DNA from: a virus
Virus record (IMG/VR): IMGVR_UViG_3300037041_000399
Coordinates: 1-64,000 of that record
Reading direction: 5' to 3' (one strand)
Length of the DNA: 64,000 bases
In this document: piece by piece, positions 1 through 7,266 of the stretch
Position numbering within the stretch: position 1 is the first letter of the stretch
Layout of the letters: each line of letters starts with the position of its first letter
Made by a program: the position numbers and the translations under genes
Notes under the pieces: generated by a model
Databases searched by the model: none
The model's input: the letters and a program-made list of their open reading frames with translations, nothing else
What the model was told of the DNA's origin: nothing

Positions 1-14
1 TTTTTTTTTTTTTT

Positions 15-242
15 ATGGTCTCAGAACACAGTAAAGATGGTGATATTACGTCTCCTTATAAGGGAGTTTTTTGGCACACTAAAAGATGCAAGTGGATAGC
101 AGATACTAGAATAGTACAAAAGTTTAGAATTGAAAAGAAATATATCGGCTCTTTTGATTGCCCACATAAAGCATACAAAGCGCGTAAAGAGTTTGAGGCT
201 AGAACGGATCATAAATGGGAGTTGATTCCGTACGATGACTAG
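15..242 (+). CDS. AP2-domain protein, possibly a truncated homing endonuclease
   Basis: This 75-residue protein is almost entirely an AP2/ERF-like DNA-binding fold. It has a YKGVFW start, a KKYIGSF strand and an AYKARKEF helix, the layout seen at the C-terminus of many phage HNH homing endonucleases. The same layout forms the C-terminal half of the HNH protein at 21561-22025. No HNH part is visible, and only a run of T residues precedes the ATG at 15, so the gene may be cut by the edge of the sequence or be a free-standing AP2 remnant. Its stop codon abuts the first 18-mer motif at 243. The domain call is fairly sure; completeness is not. Confidence 0.6.
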   Translation: MVSEHSKDGDITSPYKGVFWHTKRCKWIADTRIVQKFRIEKKYIGSFDCPHKAYKARKEFEARTDHKWELIPYDD

Positions 243-260
243 ACCCCGTTAAATTAACCC
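243..260 (+). promoter_or_regulatory. Repeated 18-mer, copy 1 (candidate phage promoter)
   Basis: ACCCCGTTAAATTAACCC begins directly after the stop codon of the AP2 ORF. The core GTTAAATTAAC is a near-perfect inverted repeat around a central A. Six copies occur in the window, all on the coding strand and all ahead of gene blocks. A C-rich stretch and an AT hairpin (278-297) follow. A promoter for a phage RNA polymerase fits best; an operator is possible. Confidence 0.7.
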
Positions 261-277
261 TTTTCCGTCCCCCCTGA

Positions 278-297
278 ATTATAATTCTTATTATAAT
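278..297 (+). other. AT-rich hairpin 17 nt after the 18-mer (leader hairpin 1)
   Basis: ATTATAAT at 278-285 pairs with ATTATAAT at 290-297 around a TCTT loop, giving 8 base pairs. Comparable hairpins follow the 18-mer copies at 22179 and 52458 at the same distance, one of them with a different stem sequence. It may cap and stabilise the 5' end of the late transcript. Confidence 0.5.
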
Positions 298-342
298 ATA
301 TATCTTAAAAGGAACTTTAAAAGATCCTAAACCTATATAGCG

Positions 343-360
343 AACCCGTTAAATTAACCC
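343..360 (+). promoter_or_regulatory. Repeated 18-mer, copy 2 (candidate phage promoter)
   Basis: AACCCGTTAAATTAACCC lies exactly 100 bp after copy 1, 65 bp before the terminase small subunit start. It lacks the C-rich stretch and hairpin. A paired arrangement also occurs before the scaffold gene (copies 3 and 4, 85 bp apart). Confidence 0.68.
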
Positions 361-424
361 TTATTTTAAAAATAAAGAATAGTACTATGAGAAGTGCTAT
401 CTTACTGAAAAACTAGAGGTTTGT

Positions 425-820
425 ATGAATGCAATGACAAGGATCCATCAAATAAAGAAGGGAGGTCATGCGGCTGTACACAAACTTAATGAGTTGAGAT
501 TCGATCCGATCGTGGAATTAGTTACTAAGTATCGTGAGATAGAGCAACAAATAGAATTCTATAATGATTGGAGAGCCAATATTATTGTACCTTTGACATC
601 TACTGGCAAAGTACGTACATATGACCAGCAGGTTCATATGAATCTCTACGATAAGTTAACTACAATCGGTGAAAAGCTCCTTCGATACGGGTACGGCAGA
701 GTGCCTGAGCTACATGACGACACAACACAAGAACGTGTACCATTAATTATTAATTTAAACAAAGAAGGCGATCAATACGTCATAGGAGAGACACGTGATA
801 TATCTACTGATAGCGATTAG
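425..820 (+). CDS. terS: Putative terminase small subunit
   Basis: This 131-residue protein would bind phage DNA ends and recruit the large terminase at the start of packaging. The call rests mainly on its place as the first gene of the late operon, just ahead of the large subunit, and on a helical, charged middle part (residues about 25-95). I see no clear helix-turn-helix signature, so the family is not proven from sequence alone. It follows a leader with two copies of the 18-mer. The start at 425 has an AGAGG purine run upstream. It could instead be an unrelated small early-late protein. Confidence 0.55.
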   Translation: MNAMTRIHQIKKGGHAAVHKLNELRFDPIVELVTKYREIEQQIEFYNDWRANIIVPLTSTGKVRTYDQQVHMNLYDKLTTIGEKLLRYGYGRVPELHDDTTQERVPLIINLNKEGDQYVIGETRDISTDSD

Positions 821-886
821 TTTGTACTATATATCTTTTATTGCTTATTCTCTTTATGTACCTGAGATAACTGACCGTGCTCTTAA

Positions 887-1069
887 ATGGATGCTCTTTA
901 TTTGCGTCTTAAATTCTTTTATTTATATATGGTACCAAGCATGCTCCTCAATATAATTATTGCATTATCAAGTATATGGCTTAGTACATCAAGTTGGATA
1001 GTACTAGTAATGGCCATTACGTTCTTAAGATTATTAGCGGATGCTTTGGAGATTATTCGTGGCTATTGA
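887..1069 (+). CDS. Small hydrophobic protein, doubtful
   Basis: The 60 residues are mostly hydrophobic, with two likely membrane segments and an end reading RLLADALEIIRGY. It fills the gap between the terminase genes and overlaps the start of the large subunit. No good ribosome-binding site precedes the ATG. A second hydrophobic frame runs from a TTG at 822 to a stop near 957 and looks like the N-terminal half of the same kind of protein, so the gene may be frameshifted. A holin-like role is possible but unproven. Confidence 0.35.
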   Translation: MDALYLRLKFFYLYMVPSMLLNIIIALSSIWLSTSSWIVLVMAITFLRLLADALEIIRGY

Positions 1070-2387
1070 ATTACATCCAGCGCAATCAGAAATTTATCGT
1101 GCTTTATTCATTGAGCGTAGTGTTAGATATGCTACTGTGTGTTGTGCTCGTGGCTGGGGCAAGTCCTATAAGGCTGCTGTAGCTGCTATATCCGCTGTGT
1201 TTGAATTACTCGAATTACCAGCTAATGTGCCTAATAAAAAGGTATATATTATTGCTCCTACCTTTGATCAAGTAAAAGATATTTATTATCCGCTAATCCA
1301 CTATGATCTTGGGATGGAGCATTATGCAATTAAAGCATCTCGCGATACAGGGCGGTTCTTATTTCCTAGTAACGTAGAGTTAATATTACTCTCGTACGAA
1401 TCGGTTGAACGTATGCGTGGTAAGGGTGCTTATTTTGTTGTATGGGACGAAGTCTCTTCTTGTACTAAAGGTATTAGTGCTGAGGAGGCATGGCAGTCCG
1501 TAATACAGCCTACTATTGCAACTCGTTGGAGTAATAGAAGGGCATTAGCTGTTGGTGCTAAATCACCTGGAAGAGCTTTACTTATTAGTACACCGAAAGG
1601 ATATAACTTCTTTCATGAGATGTGTATGTACCATGAGACAGACCCCGATTGGGGTTTCTGGCAATATGATTATTTACAGTCACCTTTCTTAGATCCTGTT
1701 GAAATTGAAAAATTGAGGGATAAGTTAGATCCTGTAACATGGGCATCAGAGTATATGGCTTCATTTGCAGAATCTGGTAATAGTGTCTTTTATTGTTTCG
1801 ATAGAAAGAAACATGTAGATGGACATTTAAAATACTTTGAACCAGGAGAAGATGTACATGTCTGTATCGACTTCAACGTCATGCGACAATGTTCTAGTGT
1901 ATTCGCACTCAGAGGTCATCAGATGCAGTTTATCGATGAGATGCAAGGACACCCAGACACTGAAGCCCTCGCTATCGCTCTTAAGACTAAATTCGAAGGG
2001 CACAAAATCTATGCATACCCAGATCCATCAGGAAGATCTAGAAAGACTTCTGCGCCGGTGGGACGAACGGATTTCAGTATATTAGAGTCCAATGGTATTA
2101 TTTGTAAAGCGCATAGAGCAGCTCCTCCTATTGTTGATAGTGTTGCAGCTGTTAATCGTAAGTTACAAACCGCATCAGGTAAAATAGATCTGTATGTGCA
2201 TCCAAAATGTAGCGGTACCATTTTATCATTAGAGAGAACAAAGTGGACTGACCGTAATTTAGATATAGCGACTATCGATAAGTCGGAAGGTATAGAACAT
2301 TTCTCTGATGGTATAAGATATGCCGTAGAATATCTATATCCCATACAAACAGGTGGGAAACGAACTTCCCGTGGTTTCAACTTTTAA
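1059..2387 (+). CDS. terL: Terminase large subunit (packaging ATPase/nuclease)
   Basis: This 442-residue motor protein pumps DNA into the procapsid and cuts it. The Walker A motif ARGWGKS is at residues 30-36. The Walker B and catalytic acidic pair in FVVWDE is at D130-E131. A STPKGYNFF coupling motif follows, then an RNase H-like nuclease domain beginning with CIDFNV (D271). I choose the GTG at 1059, which has TTTGGAG seven bases upstream; the in-frame ATG at 1041 lies inside that ribosome-binding site. It overlaps the upstream hydrophobic ORF by 11 bases. Length and domain order are typical of the family. Confidence 0.93.
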   Translation: MAIELHPAQSEIYRALFIERSVRYATVCCARGWGKSYKAAVAAISAVFELLELPANVPNKKVYIIAPTFDQVKDIYYPLIHYDLGMEHYAIKASRDTGRFLFPSNVELILLSYESVERMRGKGAYFVVWDEVSSCTKGISAEEAWQSVIQPTIATRWSNRRALAVGAKSPGRALLISTPKGYNFFHEMCMYHETDPDWGFWQYDYLQSPFLDPVEIEKLRDKLDPVTWASEYMASFAESGNSVFYCFDRKKHVDGHLKYFEPGEDVHVCIDFNVMRQCSSVFALRGHQMQFIDEMQGHPDTEALAIALKTKFEGHKIYAYPDPSGRSRKTSAPVGRTDFSILESNGIICKAHRAAPPIVDSVAAVNRKLQTASGKIDLYVHPKCSGTILSLERTKWTDRNLDIATIDKSEGIEHFSDGIRYAVEYLYPIQTGGKRTSRGFNF

Positions 2388-2397
2388 GGATATTCGG

Positions 2398-2775
2398 ATG
2401 GAAACACAAGACTGGGTCAATATCTTCATCGGTATTGGAGGAACTATAGCAACGACTTTTATAGGGTTGTTAACAACCAAGTTCAAAAGTCTAGAGGACG
2501 ACCATGATGTGGCTATTCAAGCATTAAACGATTTAAGAATATTAATAGCAACTGACTATGTCAAAAGAACAGATCTTAATGTACATCTCAGCGAAATCTC
2601 GCGCAAACTAGACAAATTAGAAGAGCTTGAAGTGCAAATGTCAACGCATTATGCACGTAAAGAAGATCTTAAGGGTCTAGGCGAAAGCCTGGGAAAGAAA
2701 CTAGATCTAGTTCTTGAACGACTAGAAAGAAAAGTGGATAGAGCCGAATTCAATGATAGGAGGCTAAATGGCTAG
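2398..2775 (+). CDS. Small protein with N-terminal membrane segment and coiled coil
   Basis: The ATG at 2398 is preceded by AAGGA at the terminase stop and is better than the upstream in-frame ATG at 2353. The 125 residues comprise a membrane segment at about 8-26, then a highly charged helical region with heptad-like leucines and repeated KRTDL/RKEDL units. Similar TM-plus-coil proteins occur beside phage terminase or lysis genes and are often labelled holin-like. The stop overlaps the next gene by 8 bases. A lysis or membrane-anchoring role is inference only. Confidence 0.6.
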   Translation: METQDWVNIFIGIGGTIATTFIGLLTTKFKSLEDDHDVAIQALNDLRILIATDYVKRTDLNVHLSEISRKLDKLEELEVQMSTHYARKEDLKGLGESLGKKLDLVLERLERKVDRAEFNDRRLNG

Positions 2776-3349
2776 AAGTAAAATTAATGTGCCTACAACT
2801 GACCTTGTCACAGACACAGGTAGTGTATTGTGGTCATTTATTAAGGGTGAACAATTAGAGTTTCCAATTACGTTAAAGTTTTTAGATGATGCTACTAGCG
2901 GATATACGTATGAAGCTGTAGTTATTGAAGCTGATAATGCCAATGCTAAAGGTATTCCTTCGGGAGCGTTAAATAACGGTGTTCAGTCTGTAATTGTGGT
3001 TAGAGTACCAGTATTCAGAGGTACATGGGATGCTGCACAAGCATATAACAGAGAAGAAGTAGTATTGTATAACGGTGTATATTACCGATTATTTGATGGA
3101 TTAGCAAGAATTAATAGTGGTAAGCCAGATGTGGATGCTACTTGGATAACAACACAATTAAATAAAATTTATGTACGATTCCCAAATACGTTAGGTGCTA
3201 CTTGGGTAACACAGCCGACTGTTGCACAGTCTAGTTACGGCTTCTTTGAGTTAAGAGTTACTGAAAATAGTGCTACATTTCCACGTACATGGAAACCCGT
3301 TAGAGGTTTAGTTGAAATTCAATTTAGTCCAACGGATCTAGTGCCATGA
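2768..3349 (+). CDS. Virion protein with carbohydrate-binding-like module
   Basis: The 193 residues include a GTWDAAQAYNREEVVLYNG segment (about 95-120), which resembles the aromatic core of small CBM5/12-type carbohydrate-binding modules found in tail fibres. The rest looks beta-rich. It opens the adhesion gene cluster, starts with AGGAGG upstream of ATG 2768, and shares ATGA-type coupling with the next gene at 3346. A role in receptor binding or baseplate decoration is likely; the exact structure it belongs to is unknown. Confidence 0.55.
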   Translation: MARSKINVPTTDLVTDTGSVLWSFIKGEQLEFPITLKFLDDATSGYTYEAVVIEADNANAKGIPSGALNNGVQSVIVVRVPVFRGTWDAAQAYNREEVVLYNGVYYRLFDGLARINSGKPDVDATWITTQLNKIYVRFPNTLGATWVTQPTVAQSSYGFFELRVTENSATFPRTWKPVRGLVEIQFSPTDLVP

Positions 3350-4248
3350 GTGAACAACTAGATACTAATTTAGTATTCAGTGATATAAGTACTGATGCTG
3401 TAATAAATGAAATAACAGCTAATGATACCAATATAGAGCATACAGCAGATATATCGTCTATAGACTTTGAAGCTCTTTATGCTAACTTAGAGTTATTGTC
3501 TACTGTAGTTTCTACTGAATTAGTATCTAATGTAGTGTCTGTTGATATTACAGCACTTGAGCAGGTTAATGAAACACTAAGTAATTTAACAAATAAGAAT
3601 ATTGTTGGTAACAAAACTGCTATTACTGAAGAAACTGCTATGCTTATTGGTGCATTTCAATATGTACCTGACAAAGTGTCTAACACTGAGCAGTTAGTAA
3701 AGGTTATGCAATATAATCGGGAACTGTTTGAAGAATTTAGTGTGCCTGAAGAAATTTCATTACAGCTTACTAAGGCTACTTTAGATGACTTCTTCAATAA
3801 GGATGTAGTGTCTTTACAACCAGAATCTCATAAAGAAGATATTGTCATGATATCTGAACTTGTCACTGAAGAATTAGTAAAGACTTTAATTAAGTTCTTT
3901 AACGATGAAGCACGTACAATTGAGTTCATAGATTATTATGCAGGTAACCAACGTGGTGGTCATGACGGTAAGCGGAGTATAGATGCCATATCGATGCAAC
4001 CAACTACACAAAAAGAAGATTCCCGTAGCAGTACTGATTCATACCTCTTAACAGTATATAAAAATATTGAAGAGACAATACATACTTTAGACTTTGTGGC
4101 TGTTGCAGGCGGTAGTAACGGTGGCGTTTCAACTGTTGGCGATATAGAACACGTACAAGATACGTTACAAATATTCTTACAAAACTATTTTGCTGAAGAC
4201 TACTGTAGTATAGACTACGTAGCTGCAAGTTATACAATTCAAGGATAA
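3346..4248 (+). CDS. Hypothetical adhesion-cluster protein
   Basis: I do not recognise a family in these 300 residues. The composition is acidic and rich in Val, Thr, Ser and Ile, with loosely repeated SDIST/SVDITAL-like stretches in the first 80 residues. The ATG overlaps the stop of the preceding gene (ATGA), and the next gene starts three bases after its stop, so it is translated as part of the tail-fibre cluster. A virion structural role is the simplest reading. Confidence 0.55.
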   Translation: MSEQLDTNLVFSDISTDAVINEITANDTNIEHTADISSIDFEALYANLELLSTVVSTELVSNVVSVDITALEQVNETLSNLTNKNIVGNKTAITEETAMLIGAFQYVPDKVSNTEQLVKVMQYNRELFEEFSVPEEISLQLTKATLDDFFNKDVVSLQPESHKEDIVMISELVTEELVKTLIKFFNDEARTIEFIDYYAGNQRGGHDGKRSIDAISMQPTTQKEDSRSSTDSYLLTVYKNIEETIHTLDFVAVAGGSNGGVSTVGDIEHVQDTLQIFLQNYFAEDYCSIDYVAASYTIQG

Positions 4249-4250
4249 AA

Positions 4251-4706
4251 ATGTTAAACGAAAAACTTTATGCAAAAGGTAACGTAACCTTTGAGCTTAG
4301 AGATGAATTTGGAAATATTAAGGAGACTGGGTCAACTAATTTAATTGTTAATACAGGGCTCTCATATATTACCAGTAGAATTCTCAATAGTAATACTGCC
4401 CCAATTGGCTATATGGCATTAGGCACAGGCACAACAGCTGCAGCAGTAGCTAATACAGCACTAGAAATACCATTAGGCCCTCGTGTAGCTTTATCTGGCA
4501 ATAGCCAAGTAACTACTAATGTTCTTGATGATTCTGTACAGTATACAGCTAATTTTGCCCCTGGCACTGCTACAGGCGGTATTACAGAAGCAGCGCTATG
4601 GAATGCTGAAACAGAAGGTACAATGATTGCACGTACTGTATTCCCTATTATTAATAAAGGGCCTTTAGACGTATTAGCGATTGTTTGGAAAATCACAATT
4701 TATTAA
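4251..4706 (+). CDS. Virion-associated protein, copy A of a tandem pair
   Basis: The 151 residues match a common phage structural type, with a pattern like 'NEKLYAKGNVTFELRDEFG', a TNLIVNTG strand, a MALGTGTTAAAVANTAL segment and a terminal TARTVFP-like strand. Such proteins sit beside tail fibre genes and probably form beta-sandwich fibre or collar parts. The next gene is a clear paralogue with the same order of motifs. No catalytic motif is visible. Confidence 0.65.
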   Translation: MLNEKLYAKGNVTFELRDEFGNIKETGSTNLIVNTGLSYITSRILNSNTAPIGYMALGTGTTAAAVANTALEIPLGPRVALSGNSQVTTNVLDDSVQYTANFAPGTATGGITEAALWNAETEGTMIARTVFPIINKGPLDVLAIVWKITIY

Positions 4707-4715
4707 GGATTTGGA

Positions 4716-5174
4716 ATGATTAATGACAGCTTTAATGCTAGAGGGACTGTTAAAGCAGTCCTCAGAAATTCAACAGGTGAAATTAAAGAAATACAAGTAT
4801 CGAATACAATTGTAAATTTCGGTAAAACTTTTATGACATCCAGACTATTTTCTACTGCTAGTGATGCTTATGCATACCATATTGGAATAGGGGATGACAA
4901 CACTGCTGTAGCAGCTTCTCAAGTACAATTAGTAAATCAATTAGAAAATAGAGTACCTACAGCTGCGCCTACAAGTGTAACTACTGTTATTGCTAATGAT
5001 ACGCTTCAATTAGTAGCAATGTTTGGATTAGGTGAGACAACTTTACAAATCCAAGAAGCAGGATTATTTACTGCACTAACAGGTTCTAATATGATTGCAC
5101 GTACTACATTCGGCTTAATTACAAAAACGCCTGATGATACCTTAACAATTACATGGAAAATCCAACAAGCATAA
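4716..5174 (+). CDS. Virion-associated protein, copy B of a tandem pair
   Basis: This 152-residue paralogue of the preceding gene keeps the ARGTVKAVLRNSTGEIKE start, the SNTIVNFG strand, the IGIGDDNTAVAASQ segment and the MIARTTFGLI end, at modest identity. It starts after AAGGA. The pair looks like an old duplication. Two divergent copies could form hetero-oligomers in the same structure or serve alternative adhesion parts. Confidence 0.65.
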   Translation: MINDSFNARGTVKAVLRNSTGEIKEIQVSNTIVNFGKTFMTSRLFSTASDAYAYHIGIGDDNTAVAASQVQLVNQLENRVPTAAPTSVTTVIANDTLQLVAMFGLGETTLQIQEAGLFTALTGSNMIARTTFGLITKTPDDTLTITWKIQQA

Positions 5175-5183
5175 GGAATTTCT

Positions 5184-6059
5184 ATGAATATCATCACTAG
5201 GTTAGGCAAGGGAAGCCCTCTTACTAATAGTGAGATGGATTCTAATCTTTTAAGCCTAAGAGACAGCACAGCATCTAAAGTAGGCGTTGTTGATACGATC
5301 TTTTGGACAGATGGAGTCTACCCTCCAAATAGTATAGTCTTATATCAAGGCTCAACATATATTAATGAAAATGAAACTTCAGATATTCCAGGTTTATCCG
5401 ATGAGTGGATTGCACTGTCTAGTACATCTAAATCTAGTCTACTGACGTTTGCCTCTGATACTTTGACAGTAACAAATGGCGTAATTAAACCTAAACATAA
5501 GCCTAGAGATGATATTTCATGGGGTTGGTTGTTATTGACCACGCCTCCACAGCCGTTAGTCCCATCTTTATATACCTCTCCTAATTTTTATATAGGGCCT
5601 GAGTACAATGGACAACAAGTTAAAATTTTCTATGCGCATGTAGATCAGCCAATTATAATGGCAGAACGTTCAGTTAAATTTACTATATTTACATTTGATT
5701 TTGAAAAACATCTACATGAGATGATCACGGCAATTGATACAATTACTTTTGATCTTAATAAATCGTTAATTAATACTGTTGTATCATCTGATCATATATA
5801 TAAAGATATTACTACCAGTCATTTCTCAACTTTTGAGTCTTTAGATGCGTTTTATAAACTTAGAGATAGAAATAAATTTCCGAACGAAATAACACAATTA
5901 GCCGATAGTATTTCTACTTCGGTTGCCAAGGTCGGGGGTATTAGGGATTATGGGAGTATTACAGAGAGTTCTATTATCTTTGTTGATTTCCAATTAATAA
6001 CAGATACCCCTACACAATTTAGAGACTATGGAGCTACTTATGACAGCTATACAAGCTAA
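5184..6059 (+). CDS. Putative tail fibre protein
   Basis: The N-terminus MNIITRLGKGSPLTNSEMDS is the standard phage tail fibre opening, followed by a CBM-like segment (IVLYQGSTYINENE, residues about 52-66) with the usual trailing 'WIALSS'. The rest of the 291 residues is unrecognised, with long helical stretches near the end. AAGGA precedes the ATG. It overlaps the next gene by 20 bases. It probably attaches to the distal tail and contacts the cell surface. Confidence 0.72.
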   Translation: MNIITRLGKGSPLTNSEMDSNLLSLRDSTASKVGVVDTIFWTDGVYPPNSIVLYQGSTYINENETSDIPGLSDEWIALSSTSKSSLLTFASDTLTVTNGVIKPKHKPRDDISWGWLLLTTPPQPLVPSLYTSPNFYIGPEYNGQQVKIFYAHVDQPIIMAERSVKFTIFTFDFEKHLHEMITAIDTITFDLNKSLINTVVSSDHIYKDITTSHFSTFESLDAFYKLRDRNKFPNEITQLADSISTSVAKVGGIRDYGSITESSIIFVDFQLITDTPTQFRDYGATYDSYTS

Positions 6060-7266
6060 GTTTAGAAGAGGTTCCACCAGTGACCATTCCACGTTTACAG
6101 GCGCAGATGGTGAGGTTACAGTAGATACTACTAAACACACTGTAGTTGTACATAATGGAATAAAAATTGGTGGCTACCCTTTACAAATAGAATTAAATAG
6201 CGGTACTAATATTAAGACGATAAATTCAGTATCTATTTTAGCTTCTGGAAATATTGTATTAGAGGCCCCTACAAATAAAAATATAGCGAATGGTTATGTA
6301 GGCTTGGATTCTAATAATAAAATACCACTTGCGCAAATACCTGATGTCATTATCGGACAATTAGAATATCAAGGCGCTCGTGATATGGCAACAACTTTAC
6401 CTGCTGCTAGTGCTACTAATAAGGGCTGGTATTATATTGCATCTAACGCTACTCTACAAAATGGCTATCTAGTAGGTGATTGGGCAGTATCTAACGGTAC
6501 TACATGGGATAAAATTGACAATACAGATGCCGTACAAACTGTCGCAGGGCGCACAGGAGCAGTGTTACTTACAAGTGCTGATCTTACAGATTTAGCTACT
6601 GTTATAACTGGGCCATTGGCCTTAAAAGCTCCTTTAGCATCACCTAGCTTTACAGGAATTCCTTTAGCACCTACAGCTGTAGCTGGTACAAACACAACAC
6701 AGCTAGCTACAACAGCATTTGTTACAGCTGCAGATAATTTAAAAGCTAACCTTGCAAGTCCTACATTTACTGGAGCTCCTTTAGCCCCTACAGCAGCCGC
6801 TGGAACAAATACAACACAGCTAGCCACTACAGCTTTTGTGGTAACAAGTTTTGCACCTTTAGCGAGTCCTACTTTTACAGGGATTCCAGCAGCCCCTACA
6901 GCTGCAGCAGGGACAAATACAACGCAACTGGCTACAACAGCACATGTATACGCTAATTATTCTGGAAAGACTATAGGAACAAGTGCGCAAGCAGCTTATA
7001 CATTAGCCATTGGAGATAGAGCGACTAAAATTACTGTCACAGGTAATATTATTCTTCCTGCAAATGTATTTTCTAATGGTGACATAATTATATTATATAA
7101 TGATTCTGCTAGTGTTATTACAATAACGCCAGGTGCTGGATTAACTATGTATCAAGATGCTGTAGTTACAGCGAAAACTACATTAAACTTAGCACCAAAA
7201 GGCTTGTGTGGCATTTGTTATAATAGTGCAACAACTGTAAGTCTTAGTGGAAAGGGTATAACATGA
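6040..7266 (+). CDS. Tail fibre protein with triplicated fibre repeats
   Basis: The start at 6040 has GGAG six bases upstream and gives the canonical fibre N-terminus MTAIQAKFRRGSTSDHSTF, as in other phage fibre heads. The middle (residues about 195-305) carries three near-identical fibre repeats of the type 'ASPTFTGxPxAPTAxAGTNT' followed by QLATTAFV, a motif widespread in trimeric tail fibres. The C-terminus is beta-rich. The protein is 408 residues and is translationally coupled to the following Asp-box protein (stop/start overlap at 7263-7266). Confidence 0.82.
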   Translation: MTAIQAKFRRGSTSDHSTFTGADGEVTVDTTKHTVVVHNGIKIGGYPLQIELNSGTNIKTINSVSILASGNIVLEAPTNKNIANGYVGLDSNNKIPLAQIPDVIIGQLEYQGARDMATTLPAASATNKGWYYIASNATLQNGYLVGDWAVSNGTTWDKIDNTDAVQTVAGRTGAVLLTSADLTDLATVITGPLALKAPLASPSFTGIPLAPTAVAGTNTTQLATTAFVTAADNLKANLASPTFTGAPLAPTAAAGTNTTQLATTAFVVTSFAPLASPTFTGIPAAPTAAAGTNTTQLATTAHVYANYSGKTIGTSAQAAYTLAIGDRATKITVTGNIILPANVFSNGDIIILYNDSASVITITPGAGLTMYQDAVVTAKTTLNLAPKGLCGICYNSATTVSLSGKGIT

